From NCBI GenBank assembly GCA_958296075.1, contig CATQHW010000001.1:744001-808000 (forward strand): a DNA stretch of 64,000 nt. Direction: 5' to 3'. Below the pieces are notes generated by a model that was given only the letters and a program-made list of their open reading frames with translations, made no database searches and was not told where the DNA came from. The DNA comes from an uncultured Spirochaetia bacterium. GTDB lineage: Bacteria; Spirochaetota; Spirochaetia; SZUA-6; Bin103. Both the position numbers and the translations under genes were made by a program. Below are positions 48,639-57,258 of this stretch, piece after piece. How positions within the stretch are numbered: the first letter of the stretch is position 1; each line of letters starts with the position of its first letter.

Positions 48639-49393
48639 CCCTGCGCCTCGAACAGATCGTCCATCGCCTCGGCGATGGGGGCGAACTCGTCATAGCCCCA
48701 GTGCCTGAGCCGTTCATCCAGGTGATCAGAGTGCAGGTAGTGGCGGAGCTGCGCAAGCATCTGATGATCGCGACTGCGCCACGCGACCCACTGCGAGTAT
48801 GCGCGGGCGAACACCTCGTGCGGTGACTGGAGGTGGCTCCGCTTTGCGCCGCTGAGGTCGTGCGCGATGGCCGTGAACGTGGGCGAGTCCCAGGTGGCGC
48901 GCAGCAGCCGCCGCATCTCCTCCGTCTCCTGGAGATTGGACTGCATGCCGCGTCCGGGGAGTCCGCTGATGTCGATGATGTGGCCGACCTCGTGCGCGAC
49001 AGTCAGTTCGGGGTGCCGGGCATTGGCCGCCACGCCCATCTCGGTCGGCCTGCCATCCGGTGCGCGGTCGAGCCGTCCGTGCGTGCGCGCGTTCGCGCGA
49101 TCGCGGACCACATCTATCGACGGCATGGCGCCGGCGCCGTGGAGCCGGTCGATGGCGTCGAGGCCGTCGCGGACGCGGCGACCGAGGTCGCCGCGAATGC
49201 GCACGTGCAGCGCGTCCGTCACCCGCGCCGTGTCAGGAGCGGGGCTGACGGTGCGCGCCAACCGCTCGTCCTTGAGCGCAAACTGCTGCGCGAGCTGCTC
49301 AGCGCGCCCGACGCCGGGGTTGCGTTCAAAGCCGGGGTCGATGCCCGCCACGCCGCGGTAGGTCCGCCTGGTGTGCTCGTTGCGATAGGTCAT
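48617..49393 (-). CDS. Phage-like putative metalloprotease-fold protein (HEVGH)
   Basis: 258 residues from MTYRNEHTRRTYRGVAGIDP. The helix motif HEVGH in ELTVAHEVGHIIDISGLPGR is a zinc-metallopeptidase signature, followed by acidic residues. SPHEVFARAYSQWVAWRSRD resembles the end of phage-encoded polyvalent or head-associated metallopeptidase-like domains. The longer open frame that begins in the antisense of the sulfatase fragment is an artefact of the junction at about 49405. Activity is inference from one motif. Confidence 0.6.
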   Translation of the reverse strand: MTYRNEHTRRTYRGVAGIDPGFERNPGVGRAEQLAQQFALKDERLARTVSPAPDTARVTDALHVRIRGDLGRRVRDGLDAIDRLHGAGAMPSIDVVRDRANARTHGRLDRAPDGRPTEMGVAANARHPELTVAHEVGHIIDISGLPGRGMQSNLQETEEMRRLLRATWDSPTFTAIAHDLSGAKRSHLQSPHEVFARAYSQWVAWRSRDHQMLAQLRHYLHSDHLDERLRHWGYDEFAPIAEAMDDLFEAQGWLTRTE

Positions 49394-49404
49394 CTCGCGC
49401 AGCC

Positions 49405-49486
49405 GGACAACTGGACGCATCCTCCGGCCCCCGATCAGCCGCGCAAGGCGCTGCTGGAGCACCGGTGCGTGCTGCATCGCGGACGG
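49405..49486 (+). pseudogene. Second fragment of the broken sulfatase copy
   Basis: Matches 50798-50878 of the intact sulfatase (codons for DNWAHPPAPDQPRKALLEHR then CVLHRG) with a couple of changes. It continues exactly where the fragment at 46756-47345 stops, about 2.06 kb away, so a foreign segment interrupts the copy. Sulfatase sequence then ends again at an integrase fragment. Confidence 0.9.
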
Positions 49487-49718
49487 TGGCGTGGAGGTGG
49501 TCGAGGTAGTCGGCTACGTCGGCGGCGGTAGTCGGCAGCACGGCGCGCCCGTGCTGGATCGCCCAAGCGTTCTAGGAGCGGTACTGCCGGCGAGTGTTGG
49601 GCGCCAGCGTTTCGAGCGCGGCGACTGCGCGGCGCTGCTGGTCGGCCGTGGTGGCGAGGTCGCCCGTCGTCCCGGCCGGAGCCGGAGCGGTGGTCGTGGT
49701 GGCGAGCGCGGCCGTCAT
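49487..49718 (-). pseudogene. Tyrosine recombinase N-terminal fragment
   Basis: Translating the minus strand from the ATG at 49718 gives a Thr/Ala-rich start, ADQQRRAVAALETLAPNTRR then QYRS, a TAG stop near 49573, and in the same frame NAWAIQHGRAVLPTTAADVA then DYLDHLHA. This is the SAM-like core-binding domain of phage/XerC-type integrases. The catalytic domain is absent: the fragment ends at the sulfatase piece. Nonsense mutation and truncation make it a remnant. Confidence 0.72.
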
Positions 49719-49927
49719 GCTGCGCCCCGGTCGGCATCGCGCCGGTCGGCGAGCAAGACCGATTGCAGGGTGTCGATCATGCCTTCGACGCGGGCGATGC
49801 GCTGTTCGACGCCCGCGAACCGGTCGGCGAGCCTGTCCATGCTGGCGCGAACGCCGGCGATCTGGACGGTGACAAGCCCGCCCAAGCTGACGGCGGCGGC
49901 GATGATGGCGATGAGCTCGGCTGACAT
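49715..49927 (-). CDS. Small membrane-anchored coiled-coil protein, phage-like
   Basis: 70 residues from MSAELIAIIAAAVSLGGLVT, one membrane helix, then a heptad-like MDRLADRFAGVEQRIARVEG. A GGAGG site precedes the ATG. The stop overlaps the integrase-fragment start by 4 nt. Small helix plus coiled-coil proteins are common beside phage integrases; function unknown. Confidence 0.55.
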   Translation of the reverse strand: MSAELIAIIAAAVSLGGLVTVQIAGVRASMDRLADRFAGVEQRIARVEGMIDTLQSVLLADRRDADRGAA

Positions 49928-50033
49928 GGCGTCCTCCTGAGCGGCCGGAGTGGTCTGGTCGGTGCCGGCCGCTTGCATCATAGCTACGTATAATATCGTA
50001 TATCGGACAGCACCACGTTCTCGCGCAACATCA

Positions 50034-50081
50034 GTCGATGCTACCGTTGGCGAGCAAGTATTGCAGCCAGCGCGAACGGCA
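50034..50081. repeat. 48-bp copy of the ABC-exporter remnant
   Basis: TCGATGCTACCGTTGGCGAG and the following ATTGCAGCCAGCGCGAA match 46347-46388 inside the exporter remnant, with a small gap. It lies about 95 bp before the intact sulfatase, so both sulfatase copies are preceded by sequence from the same exporter gene. Confidence 0.85.
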
Positions 50082-50175
50082 TTCAGTTGTAGTACGTCCG
50101 AGCGCTCACTTCAAGTCTGGCGTCCCCGGCCGGCCACCCTCGACGGATACCGCTTTCCCAACCGAAGATCGGGCT

Positions 50176-51603
50176 ATGACCTTGACGCCGAATTTGCTGC
50201 TGGTCGTCACCGACCAGCAGGCGCGCTCCACCCTCGCCGCCTACGGCAACGACCGCATCCGGGTGCCGCGCATGAACGCGCTGGCCGAGCGCAGCACCGT
50301 CTTTCACCGCGCCTACTGCGCGCAACCGGTGTGCGGTCCGGCGCGCGCCGCGCTCTTCAGCGGCACCTACCCGCACCGCAACGGCCAGATCACGCTGGAC
50401 CGGCATCCCATGCACGACCACGTCCCGTGCCTGACCGACCTGCTCGACGACCGCTGGGCCTGCGGGTTCTTCGGCCGCAGCGGCCACCATCGCTACGCGG
50501 GCGGACCGGCGCCGCGCGCCGGCGGCATCGACGAGCTCGACTTCGACGACGGCGCGCCGGCGGCGGTGCTGCGCGCGCACGGCCTGACGCCGCAGGACGG
50601 CGTCCGCTTCGGCAAGCGGGACCGCCCCTTCATCCCCGAGCATCTGGGCGGCCCGGCCAACATCGCCACCAAGGCGTGCGACTTCATTCGCCGGCACCGC
50701 CACCGGCCGTTCGCCCTCACGCTCTGCTTCTACGAGCCGCACGACCCGCTGTCGGGACCGTTGAACGACTTGCACCCCTTCGAACAGGTGACCCTGCCGG
50801 ACAACTGGGCGCATCCTCCGGCCCCCGATCAGCCGCGCAAGGCGCTGCTGGAGCACCGGTGCGTGCTGCATCGCGGCAAGGACGGCATCGCGCTGCGATC
50901 CGAGCAGGCGTGGCGGCTGCTGATCCAGCGCTACTGGGGGCTCTGCGCGCAGGTCGACCGCGCCCTGGGACGGGTGTTCGATCAGCTCGACGCCGCCGGC
51001 GTGAACGGCGACACGCTGGTCATCTTCACCGCCGATCACGGCGAGCTGGCCGGCAGCCACCGGCTGTTCGGCAAGAACCTGATGTTCGAGGAGTCGATCG
51101 GCGTGCCGCTGCTGATCAGCCGGCCCGGGCAGCGCGGCGCGCGGCGCGTGCGCACGCCGGTGAACCACGTGGATATCGTGCCGACCGTGCTGGAGGAGTT
51201 GGGCATCGCCGCGCCCGACCACCTGCAGGGTACCTCGCTCACGCCGTGGCTGGACGGCGCCGAGCCGCCGGCGCGGCCCGCGTTCGTCGAGTGGACGGGC
51301 ATCAACTACCTGGTCCACGACGAGCTGCGACGCGACCCGCTGCCCGGCTACCTCGCCCAGGTCACCACGCGCGAAGCCGGGCTCGCCGATCTGGCGGACA
51401 CCGTGCGCTGCGTCATCGCCCCGGATGGGTGGAAGTTCTGCCTGAGCGCCGCCGGCCAACACGAGCTGTACGATCTGAACGCCGACCCGGGCGAGACCGT
51501 CAACCTCGCCTTCCGCCCGGAACACGCCGCGCGTCGCCGCATCCTGACCGCGCGCATCCGCGACTGGCAGCGCGCCACCGGTGACACTATGCTGCCGGCA
51601 TGA
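50176..51603 (+). CDS. Sulfatase, intact parent of the broken copy
   Basis: 475 residues from MTLTPNLLLVVTDQQARSTL. Cys53 in CGPAR is the formylglycine site; FTADHGELAGSHRLFGKNLM holds the second metal-site segment and NHVDIVPTVLEELGI the usual C-terminal marker. It hydrolyses sulfate esters. The stop overlaps the next gene's start (ATGA), so an oxidoreductase is translationally coupled, as in carbohydrate-sulfate catabolic clusters. It is unlike the sulfatase at 12612 except in core motifs. Confidence 0.93.
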   Translation: MTLTPNLLLVVTDQQARSTLAAYGNDRIRVPRMNALAERSTVFHRAYCAQPVCGPARAALFSGTYPHRNGQITLDRHPMHDHVPCLTDLLDDRWACGFFGRSGHHRYAGGPAPRAGGIDELDFDDGAPAAVLRAHGLTPQDGVRFGKRDRPFIPEHLGGPANIATKACDFIRRHRHRPFALTLCFYEPHDPLSGPLNDLHPFEQVTLPDNWAHPPAPDQPRKALLEHRCVLHRGKDGIALRSEQAWRLLIQRYWGLCAQVDRALGRVFDQLDAAGVNGDTLVIFTADHGELAGSHRLFGKNLMFEESIGVPLLISRPGQRGARRVRTPVNHVDIVPTVLEELGIAAPDHLQGTSLTPWLDGAEPPARPAFVEWTGINYLVHDELRRDPLPGYLAQVTTREAGLADLADTVRCVIAPDGWKFCLSAAGQHELYDLNADPGETVNLAFRPEHAARRRILTARIRDWQRATGDTMLPA

Positions 51604-52592
51604 GCAGTCCTCCGGTTCGCTTCGCACAGTTCGGCGTCGGCCACTCGCACGCGGCCGGCAAGGCGCAAGTGATGGCCGACAGCCCCGACGTGGAGTTGAT
51701 CGGCGTATGGGAGCCGGACGCCGAGCGGCGCGCGGCGGCCGGCGAGCAGGCCGCGTACGCGGGCGTGCGCTGGCTGGACGATGCCGATGAGGCGCTGTCC
51801 GACCCGGCGGTGGCGGCGGTTGCGGTGGAAGGGGACGTATTCCAGAGCGTCGCGTGGGCGCAGCGCGCGGTCGGCGCCGGCAAGCACGTGTGGCTGGACA
51901 AGCCGGCCGGCATCGACATGGAAGCGTTCCGGCAGGTGGTAGAGACCGCCCGCGAGCGCAACCTGCTGGTCCAGCTCGGCTACATGTTCCGCTACAACCC
52001 GGGCGCGCGGTTCCTGCTCGACTGGGCGCTCTCCGGACGGTTGGGAGATATCCACGCCGTGCAGGGGCACATCTCGCTGACCGGAACCCAGTCCGCGCGG
52101 GCCAAGCTGGCGCCGCTTCCCGGCGGGCCGGCGTACGAGATCCTGTGCCACGTGATCGATCTGGTGGTGGCGCTGCTCGGGCGGCCGCGGCACGTCACCG
52201 GCATCCTGCGCGATCACGCCACATCGCTCGCCGGCGCCGTGAACAACACGGCCGTGATCCTGGAGTACCCGCGGGCGCTGGCGTTGCTGCAGTCGACCGC
52301 CTTCGAGGTCGACCACGGCGCCCGGCGGCTGGAGGTGCACGGCACGCGCGGCTCGGTTGCGCTCGGACCCATCGAGCCGCCGTCGGTGCGGCTGACCCTG
52401 GACGCGGACCGCGACGGGTTCCGCAAGGGGCCGCAGGAGGTCGAGGTGGCGGACGAGCCGCGCTACGTGGGCAGCCTGCGGGCGATCGTCGGGGTGATCC
52501 GCGGCGAGCGCGCTCCCGACCGCTCGCACGACCATGAGTTGGCGGTGCAGGAGACGATCCTGCGCGCCGTGCACGTGCTGCCCGAGAAATAG
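51600..52592 (+). CDS. Gfo/Idh/MocA family oxidoreductase
   Basis: 330 residues. MSSPPVRFAQFGVGHSHAAG is the nucleotide-binding start and GKHVWLDKPAGIDMEAFRQV is the conserved E/D-K-P motif (DKP here). The C-terminal alpha/beta domain has HVIDLVVALLGRP, the position of the family's catalytic His. NAD(P)-dependent sugar or inositol dehydrogenase. Coupled to the sulfatase, it probably acts on the desulfated sugar. Confidence 0.92.
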   Translation: MSSPPVRFAQFGVGHSHAAGKAQVMADSPDVELIGVWEPDAERRAAAGEQAAYAGVRWLDDADEALSDPAVAAVAVEGDVFQSVAWAQRAVGAGKHVWLDKPAGIDMEAFRQVVETARERNLLVQLGYMFRYNPGARFLLDWALSGRLGDIHAVQGHISLTGTQSARAKLAPLPGGPAYEILCHVIDLVVALLGRPRHVTGILRDHATSLAGAVNNTAVILEYPRALALLQSTAFEVDHGARRLEVHGTRGSVALGPIEPPSVRLTLDADRDGFRKGPQEVEVADEPRYVGSLRAIVGVIRGERAPDRSHDHELAVQETILRAVHVLPEK

Positions 52593-52627
52593 TTCGGGGA
52601 GCAGGCCGGCTGCGCCGGTGTGCGACG

Positions 52628-53494
52628 ATGGACTTGATGTCGGCGGCCGATGAGATCGCCGCGGCGGTCGGCTCGGCGTTGGAGCGCTTTCCGAAGCTGA
52701 CGTTCGCCGTTCTGTTCGGATCGGCGGCCGCCGGCCGGCTGCGGCCGGATTCGGACGTCGACGTGGCGGTCTACGGGGCATCGAGCGGAAGGCTCGAAAT
52801 CGAGCAGGAACGGGAGATCGACCGGGAGACCGAAATCCAGATCGCCCTTGAGCGAGCGACGCAGCGCAACGTGGAACTGCTGGTACTGAACCGGGCGCCG
52901 GCGACGGTGTGCGCCGCGGCGCTCACGACCGGGCGGACGGTCCTGATGAGGGACCGGGCGTTCTACACGCGCTATCTGCTCGCAGTCACCTCGGTAGCGA
53001 CCGACTTCCTGCAGACCGAACGCGAGTACCGCGCGATACGCGGCCGCAGCCGGTCGCTTTCGCCGGTCGACCGAAGCCGGCTCGAACGGATCGTGGACTT
53101 CATCGACACCGAGATGGAGGACCGCGAGCGCTTCCGCGGGATCACGCAGCAGCGCTATCGATCCGACCGCGACCTCCGGCGCAATCTCGAGCGGTGGGTA
53201 GAGACGCTGATCAGCGCCGCGCTCGACATCGGCAAGGTGGTGCTGTCCGCCGGCGGCCGGCCGGTTCCGTACACCTACGGTCAGATCCTCGCGGAGTTGG
53301 AAACGGTGCCCGGCTTCACCGGACTGGCCGGACGCCTGCAGCCGCTGGCAGCGCTGCGCAATCTATTGGCGCACGAGTACCTTGACCTGCGCTTCGGCCG
53401 CGTGGCGCGATTCGTGGCAGAAGGAGCGCCAGCCGTCGGCGAGCTTGCGCGGCTCGCTCGCGCATGGACCCGCCAGGACGAGTCCGGACCGTAG
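52628..53494 (+). CDS. MNT-HEPN fusion protein (MntA-HepT type toxin-antitoxin in one chain)
   Basis: 288 residues. N-terminal minimal nucleotidyltransferase: Gly31-Ser32 and the Asp43-x-Asp45 pair in GSAAAGRLRPDSDVDVAVYG match G-S-x10-D-x-D. C-terminal HEPN domain: RIVDFIDTEMEDRERFRGIT with RNLLAHEYLD, the R-x4-H RNase motif and the Tyr modified in HepT. In MntA-HepT pairs the transferase AMPylates the HEPN toxin near that Tyr and silences it. Here both parts are one polypeptide, which would allow modification in cis. It converges with the Res gene. Confidence 0.87.
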   Translation: MDLMSAADEIAAAVGSALERFPKLTFAVLFGSAAAGRLRPDSDVDVAVYGASSGRLEIEQEREIDRETEIQIALERATQRNVELLVLNRAPATVCAAALTTGRTVLMRDRAFYTRYLLAVTSVATDFLQTEREYRAIRGRSRSLSPVDRSRLERIVDFIDTEMEDRERFRGITQQRYRSDRDLRRNLERWVETLISAALDIGKVVLSAGGRPVPYTYGQILAELETVPGFTGLAGRLQPLAALRNLLAHEYLDLRFGRVARFVAEGAPAVGELARLARAWTRQDESGP

Positions 53495-53506
53495 ACCGGC
53501 GGCGGC

Positions 53507-53584
53507 CACGTCCACGCACCCGGTCGTGAAGTCGAAATCGTCGACGGACGTGGCGGAGGGCGCGAATGAGGCCGGCGTCGTCAC
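53507..53584 (-). pseudogene. 5' fragment of a PhyH gene
   Basis: Minus-strand MTTPASFAPSATSVDDFDFT and TGCVDVAA match the start of the PhyH gene at 59109-60020 (MTPASFAPSATSVDGFDFTA, GRVDVAA). The rest is missing: the sequence runs into the tail of the MNT-HEPN gene. Part of a 180-bp direct repeat shared with 59942-60125. Confidence 0.85.
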
Positions 53585-55281
53585 ATGCGGTCTATCGTAC
53601 CGTGTAGGTGCCCTGCGCGTTCGCCAGCGCTTGGGGGAATTCGGCTTCGTCGAAGATCAGCCGGAAGGTGCCCTTCACGGGGCCGTCACGGACCTGCATC
53701 CGGCCCACGTTGAAGGCCTGCTCAAGCGTTTTCAGCACCTTGCGCTTGTAGACGGTGTCCGGGTTGTCACGCAGGTGTTCGCCCTTGGTCTCGAACACCA
53801 GCAGGTGCGGCTTGCCGGCGCTCGCACCCGCCATGGCGATGAAATCGGGATAGATGCGCTCCCGCCGCCAGCCGCGCAGGTGGTACTCGCCCTGCTGGCG
53901 TACGGCCACCCGGTGCCACCAGCGCAGCGCCTTCTGTTCGTCCAGGTAGTACGCGAAGCGCCGCTCCAGCTCGCTGTCGAACTGGCGTTCGAATACCGGC
54001 TCGAACAGATTGAGCTGCACCGGTTGGCCGAGCCGCTGCAGGCTCCGGTCGGACTCCGCCACCGGCAGCTCGTAGCTCTCGCGCATCCGGTAGCGGGGTA
54101 CGCCGGCGTCCAGATCGAAGCGGATCTCCGATTGCAACAGTTTGTCGTTGAACACCCGTTCCGCCATCCGTTCCACGCCGTCGATCACCGCTTCCCGCAG
54201 CGCATAGGCGAGATGGGACCGGCGGTCGTAGATGCCGGCTCCCTCCGCGCCCGTGTCCCGTAGTCGTTCCAGCAGGCGGCCGGCGATGCCGGCGGCGTGC
54301 CACGGGTTGGGCACCACATCGGCCAACCGGCGCACGAAGTAGGACAGTCGCACGCTCTTGTCGACCGGGAGGTCCCAGGATGCTCCCGGCGCGGCAACCG
54401 CCGCGCCCGCGCCTGCGCCGACGTCCACGGTCGCCGTCTCCCGCCGGGCGGCGACCGGCAGCGAGTCGGCCGGGTCCGGCGGTTCGATCCGCTCCCAGGC
54501 GATGGCCGGCAGGATGTCGCGATGGTAGTCGAGGTGGCGCCAGCCGGCGCCGTCCCGGTGCAGCACCTTGGGCAGGAAGATGTCGGTGCCGCGGAACCGG
54601 TCCCGTCGCCGCACCTCCACGAGTTGCAACTCGCCGCCGCTCGCCGTCACCTCGTCGCCGAGGCCGGTCAGCCCCTCCTGTTCCAGCCCCTGCTTGATCT
54701 GCTGCACTGCGGCGGCCACGTCCATGTTCAGGCAATGGACCGCGCACCGATCCAGCCGCTCCCGCCCGGTGCGGCGCGCGTGCGGCTGGCGCATGACCCG
54801 CCCCACCAACTGGGTGAGCGCGCGCTGCGCCCGCGTCGTGTCCAGCATCACCAGCAGGTAGGCGAACGAACAGTCCCATCCCTCCATCAGCGCCGCGCGG
54901 GTGATGATCCAGCGCACCGGCGAGTACTCGGAGAGCAGGTCCTCCTTCCCCAGCTCGTCGTTCTCGGCGGATTTCACCCGCACCGCGTCGCCGGGAACGC
55001 CGAGGTTGCGGGTCAGGTACTCGCGCACGTCTTCGGCGTGGATGCGTTCGCCGTCGCGCTGATCCTTGCCGGTGCGCTCCACCCGCACCACGGCGATCGG
55101 CCGGATGTAGCGCCCCTCGCTCATCTGCAGCGACTCCGCTTCGACGCGCAGCCGGTCCAGTTCCTCGGCCGCCTCGCCGAGCACGTGCTGCCATTCGGCG
55201 TTGGTGAACGACTCCACCCGCACCGGCAGCTTGATCATCTCCTCCTGCTTCAGATCGACGCCGGAGATGTCGACCAGCAGG

Positions 55282-55620
55282 TTGCTGATCTCCGACCTCC
55301 TCCAAGCCGCTCAGCGAAGGATCAAGGAACAGAACGCTCTGATCGAGAAGCTCCAGCAAGAGCTCGAAGAGTTTGGGGTTGGGCACAAAAAAGGAGCCAT
55401 GCCAGAAGCATGGCCCCTCTCAGACGTGCTCGATCGACTATTGGAAGCCCACGAGACTTCCACCTACGCCAACCTGACGCAGTACCTACACCGTCATCGC
55501 TTCGGCTCCCACACAGGCGGACAGGGAACCGCTCCCAAGAAGAAGATGTCGGCCAACGAAGTCGGCCACTACCTCATGCGCCGCCGGAGCGGTCCTCGGA
55601 AGCACGTCAACCAAGGTTGA
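55282..55620 (+). CDS. Unknown coiled-coil protein inside the Res insertion
   Basis: About 112 residues if it starts at the TTG at 55282; the true start is uncertain because the frame is open into antisense Res. DLLQAAQRRIKEQNALIEKL then QQELEEFG is a strong coiled coil. PEAWPLSDVLDRLLEAHETS and MSANEVGHYLMRRRSGPRKH follow. An ATG at the codon for MPEAWPL is an alternative start. Lower GC than the flanks. Convergent with and overlapping by 14 bp the second insert gene. Not recognised. Confidence 0.45.
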   Translation: MLISDLLQAAQRRIKEQNALIEKLQQELEEFGVGHKKGAMPEAWPLSDVLDRLLEAHETSTYANLTQYLHRHRFGSHTGGQGTAPKKKMSANEVGHYLMRRRSGPRKHVNQG

Positions 55621-56035
55621 GGAAGTCCGGAATCATCTCGATGAGCTTCTCAGCTCCCTTCCCGGCAAGCCTCGGAAGCACATCGAACGAAAGCTTCTTT
55701 CCCCCCTTCTCCGAGAAGTTTTTCCGAACCACTGACACGATGCGGATTCCGTAACTGGGGAACTCGATCCCCTGGTCCGTAATCGCTGTTGACACGATCT
55801 CGTAACCGTCACTCGTCGCTTCGCTCAGGATTCTCGCATGATGGTCACTTGCCCGCACCATCTTGGCCTTCTTCTTCTTCAGATACTCGTAGTCGATGAA
55901 AGTCTTCGTGCCTTCCTCAGAGATTGTGAACTGCTGATTCACAGTATCTATGATGATAGGCTTACCGTCTTCTCCGACCAAGTGATCGAAGCTGTCTATG
56001 ACTCTGACATCTGACGACACTACCGTCTCGCTCAT
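55607..56035 (-). CDS. Unknown low-GC protein inside the Res insertion
   Basis: 142 residues from the ATG at 56035, chosen because AAGGGG precedes it by 6 nt. MSETVVSSDVRVIDSFDHLV, then TFIDYEYLKKKKAKMVRASD and SDGYEIVSTAITDQGIEFPS, ending IEMIPDFLNLG. GC content is near 50 percent, far below the surrounding Res gene, so it came from elsewhere. No catalytic motif is visible. Its partner is the convergent coiled-coil gene. Confidence 0.7.
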   Translation of the reverse strand: MSETVVSSDVRVIDSFDHLVGEDGKPIIIDTVNQQFTISEEGTKTFIDYEYLKKKKAKMVRASDHHARILSEATSDGYEIVSTAITDQGIEFPSYGIRIVSVVRKNFSEKGGKKLSFDVLPRLAGKGAEKLIEMIPDFLNLG

Positions 56036-56998
56036 CGTATTCCCCTTCATTTGCAAGCACCCCGCTTGCTCATCCAGAATTGACGTCACACCTCTCTGAT
56101 GTGACCGCGCACCACGCGGAGATTCTACTACATGCTGCGGTTCGGGGTGGCCGACAACTCGATCACCAGACTCGGGTCCAGGCGGTTGATCGAGCGCACG
56201 AACTCCTGCGCCGCGGCCGCCTTGCCGTACGCCTTGTGAGCTTCGTCCAGCACCACCACCGGACGCAGCAGCTTGAACACGTTGAACAGACTGTGCTTGA
56301 CCGGACCGCCCTCCGAGGTGCATTCCAGGTCCGGGTAGTCGTGCAGCAGACGGCCGTCGCCAAGCACGTCGTCGCTGTCGGGAAACAGCGTCGGGTAGCG
56401 CCCCGAGTCGCGGAACATGCGCAGGAACTCCTTGCCCTTCTGACGGTTGGCGGCCGGCAGCATGAGCAGCATCACGCACAGGTAGTGGGCGACGTCGGCG
56501 GCGGTAAACGGGTCGTCCTTCTCCAACATCTTGACGCGCCCGCCGCTGGCCCGCTCCAGCATCTGGCGGTACGGATGTTCGCGGTTATAGAGCGCGATCC
56601 TGGTCTGCTGATAGATGGCGCGGGTGGGGGTGATCCACAGGGTGAGGCCGGCGGGCCGGTTCAGCCGTTCCAGCGCCGCCGCGGCGAGCAGCGTCTTGCC
56701 GTCGCCGGTGGGCACCTTGAAGCAGGCGTGCGGGATGGGAAAGCCGGCATCCGCGGTGCGCTCGGCGTAGTTCCCGCTGCCGCCGGCGACGCCGCCGGCC
56801 TGCGCCAGCTTCCCCCACGCCGACTTGGGGTAGTTGCGCAGGTCTGCGGGAACGTCCACCCCCGCCTGCCGCAGCGCTTCGGTCCCGGCGGCGGACTCCC
56901 GGCGCGCCTCGCCGAGAGCGGCCAACCAGCGGCTGAACGCTTCCAGCGCGCGCGTCTGATATTCCTTCAGTTCCATCTTCTTGCGCCGCGTTTCCCGG

Positions 56999-57127
56999 TC
57001 ATTCCACCCGGCTGGACAACTCGTAGGGGAGCTGGCAGAAGGTGATGCCCCAGGCCGACAGTTCGCGCTGGCCGATGTACTTGGCGGCGGCGAACACCAC
57101 CGCCTTGCGGTAACAAAGCGGTGCGAG
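56999..57127 (-). pseudogene. Short C-terminal remnant before Res, possibly of a methylase
   Basis: Minus-strand codons YRKAVVFAAAKYIGQRELSA then WGITFCQLPYELSSRVE lead to a stop 22 bp before the Res start. A conserved-looking end directly upstream of Res suggests the tail of its former partner, perhaps the Mod methylase, but I cannot confirm the family. The upstream side is cut off at a fucosidase fragment. Confidence 0.35.
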
Positions 57128-57130
57128 CGG

Positions 57131-57186
57131 CCGGCCGGTCAACCGCATGACCGACACGGTGATGGTGATCCGCCTCGACTTCGCCA
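57131..57186 (+). pseudogene. 56-bp fragment of the fucosidase 3' end
   Basis: Codons for PVNRMTDTVMVIRLDFA match 62381-62436 in the GH29 gene with three substitutions. Only this piece is present, joined to the Res-side remnant on its left and the 57.2-57.8 kb gene region on its right. Confidence 0.9.
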
Positions 57187-57258
57187 GCGCCGACCACAGG
57201 CCGGCGTCAGCTTGCACGCAGAAGCGTGTATCGTCATACTACTCGCGGATGTTCCCGA

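Larger units (their letters stand above)
53592..56976 (-). pseudogene. Type III restriction enzyme Res subunit, split by an insertion at 55297-56136
   Basis: 5' piece (56976-56137): MELKEYQTRALEAFSRWLAA, FKVPTGDGKTLLAAAAL (Walker A), VVLDEAHKAYG (DEAH), then VIELSATPNR, where the frame hits a stop three codons on. 3' piece (about 55296-53592): EISNLLVDISGVDLKQEEMI, then ITRAALMEGWDCSF, QLVGRVMRQP (motif VI) and a C-terminal nuclease IYPDFIAM...HLLVFETKG. Removing the 0.84-kb insertion restores one helicase-nuclease of about 850 residues. Res cuts DNA with a Mod methylase; no complete Mod is nearby. The 3' piece keeps an open frame from 55238 and could make the nuclease half. Confidence 0.85.

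Noticed and set aside
48617-49477. HEVGH gene starting at 49477 with MQHAPVLQQRL
   Set aside because: Those first 28 codons are antisense to the sulfatase fragment; the ATG at 49393 is the first outside it.
47039-51627. Long minus-strand frames antisense to the sulfatase copies
   Set aside because: GC-rich shadow frames of the sulfatase gene and its fragment.
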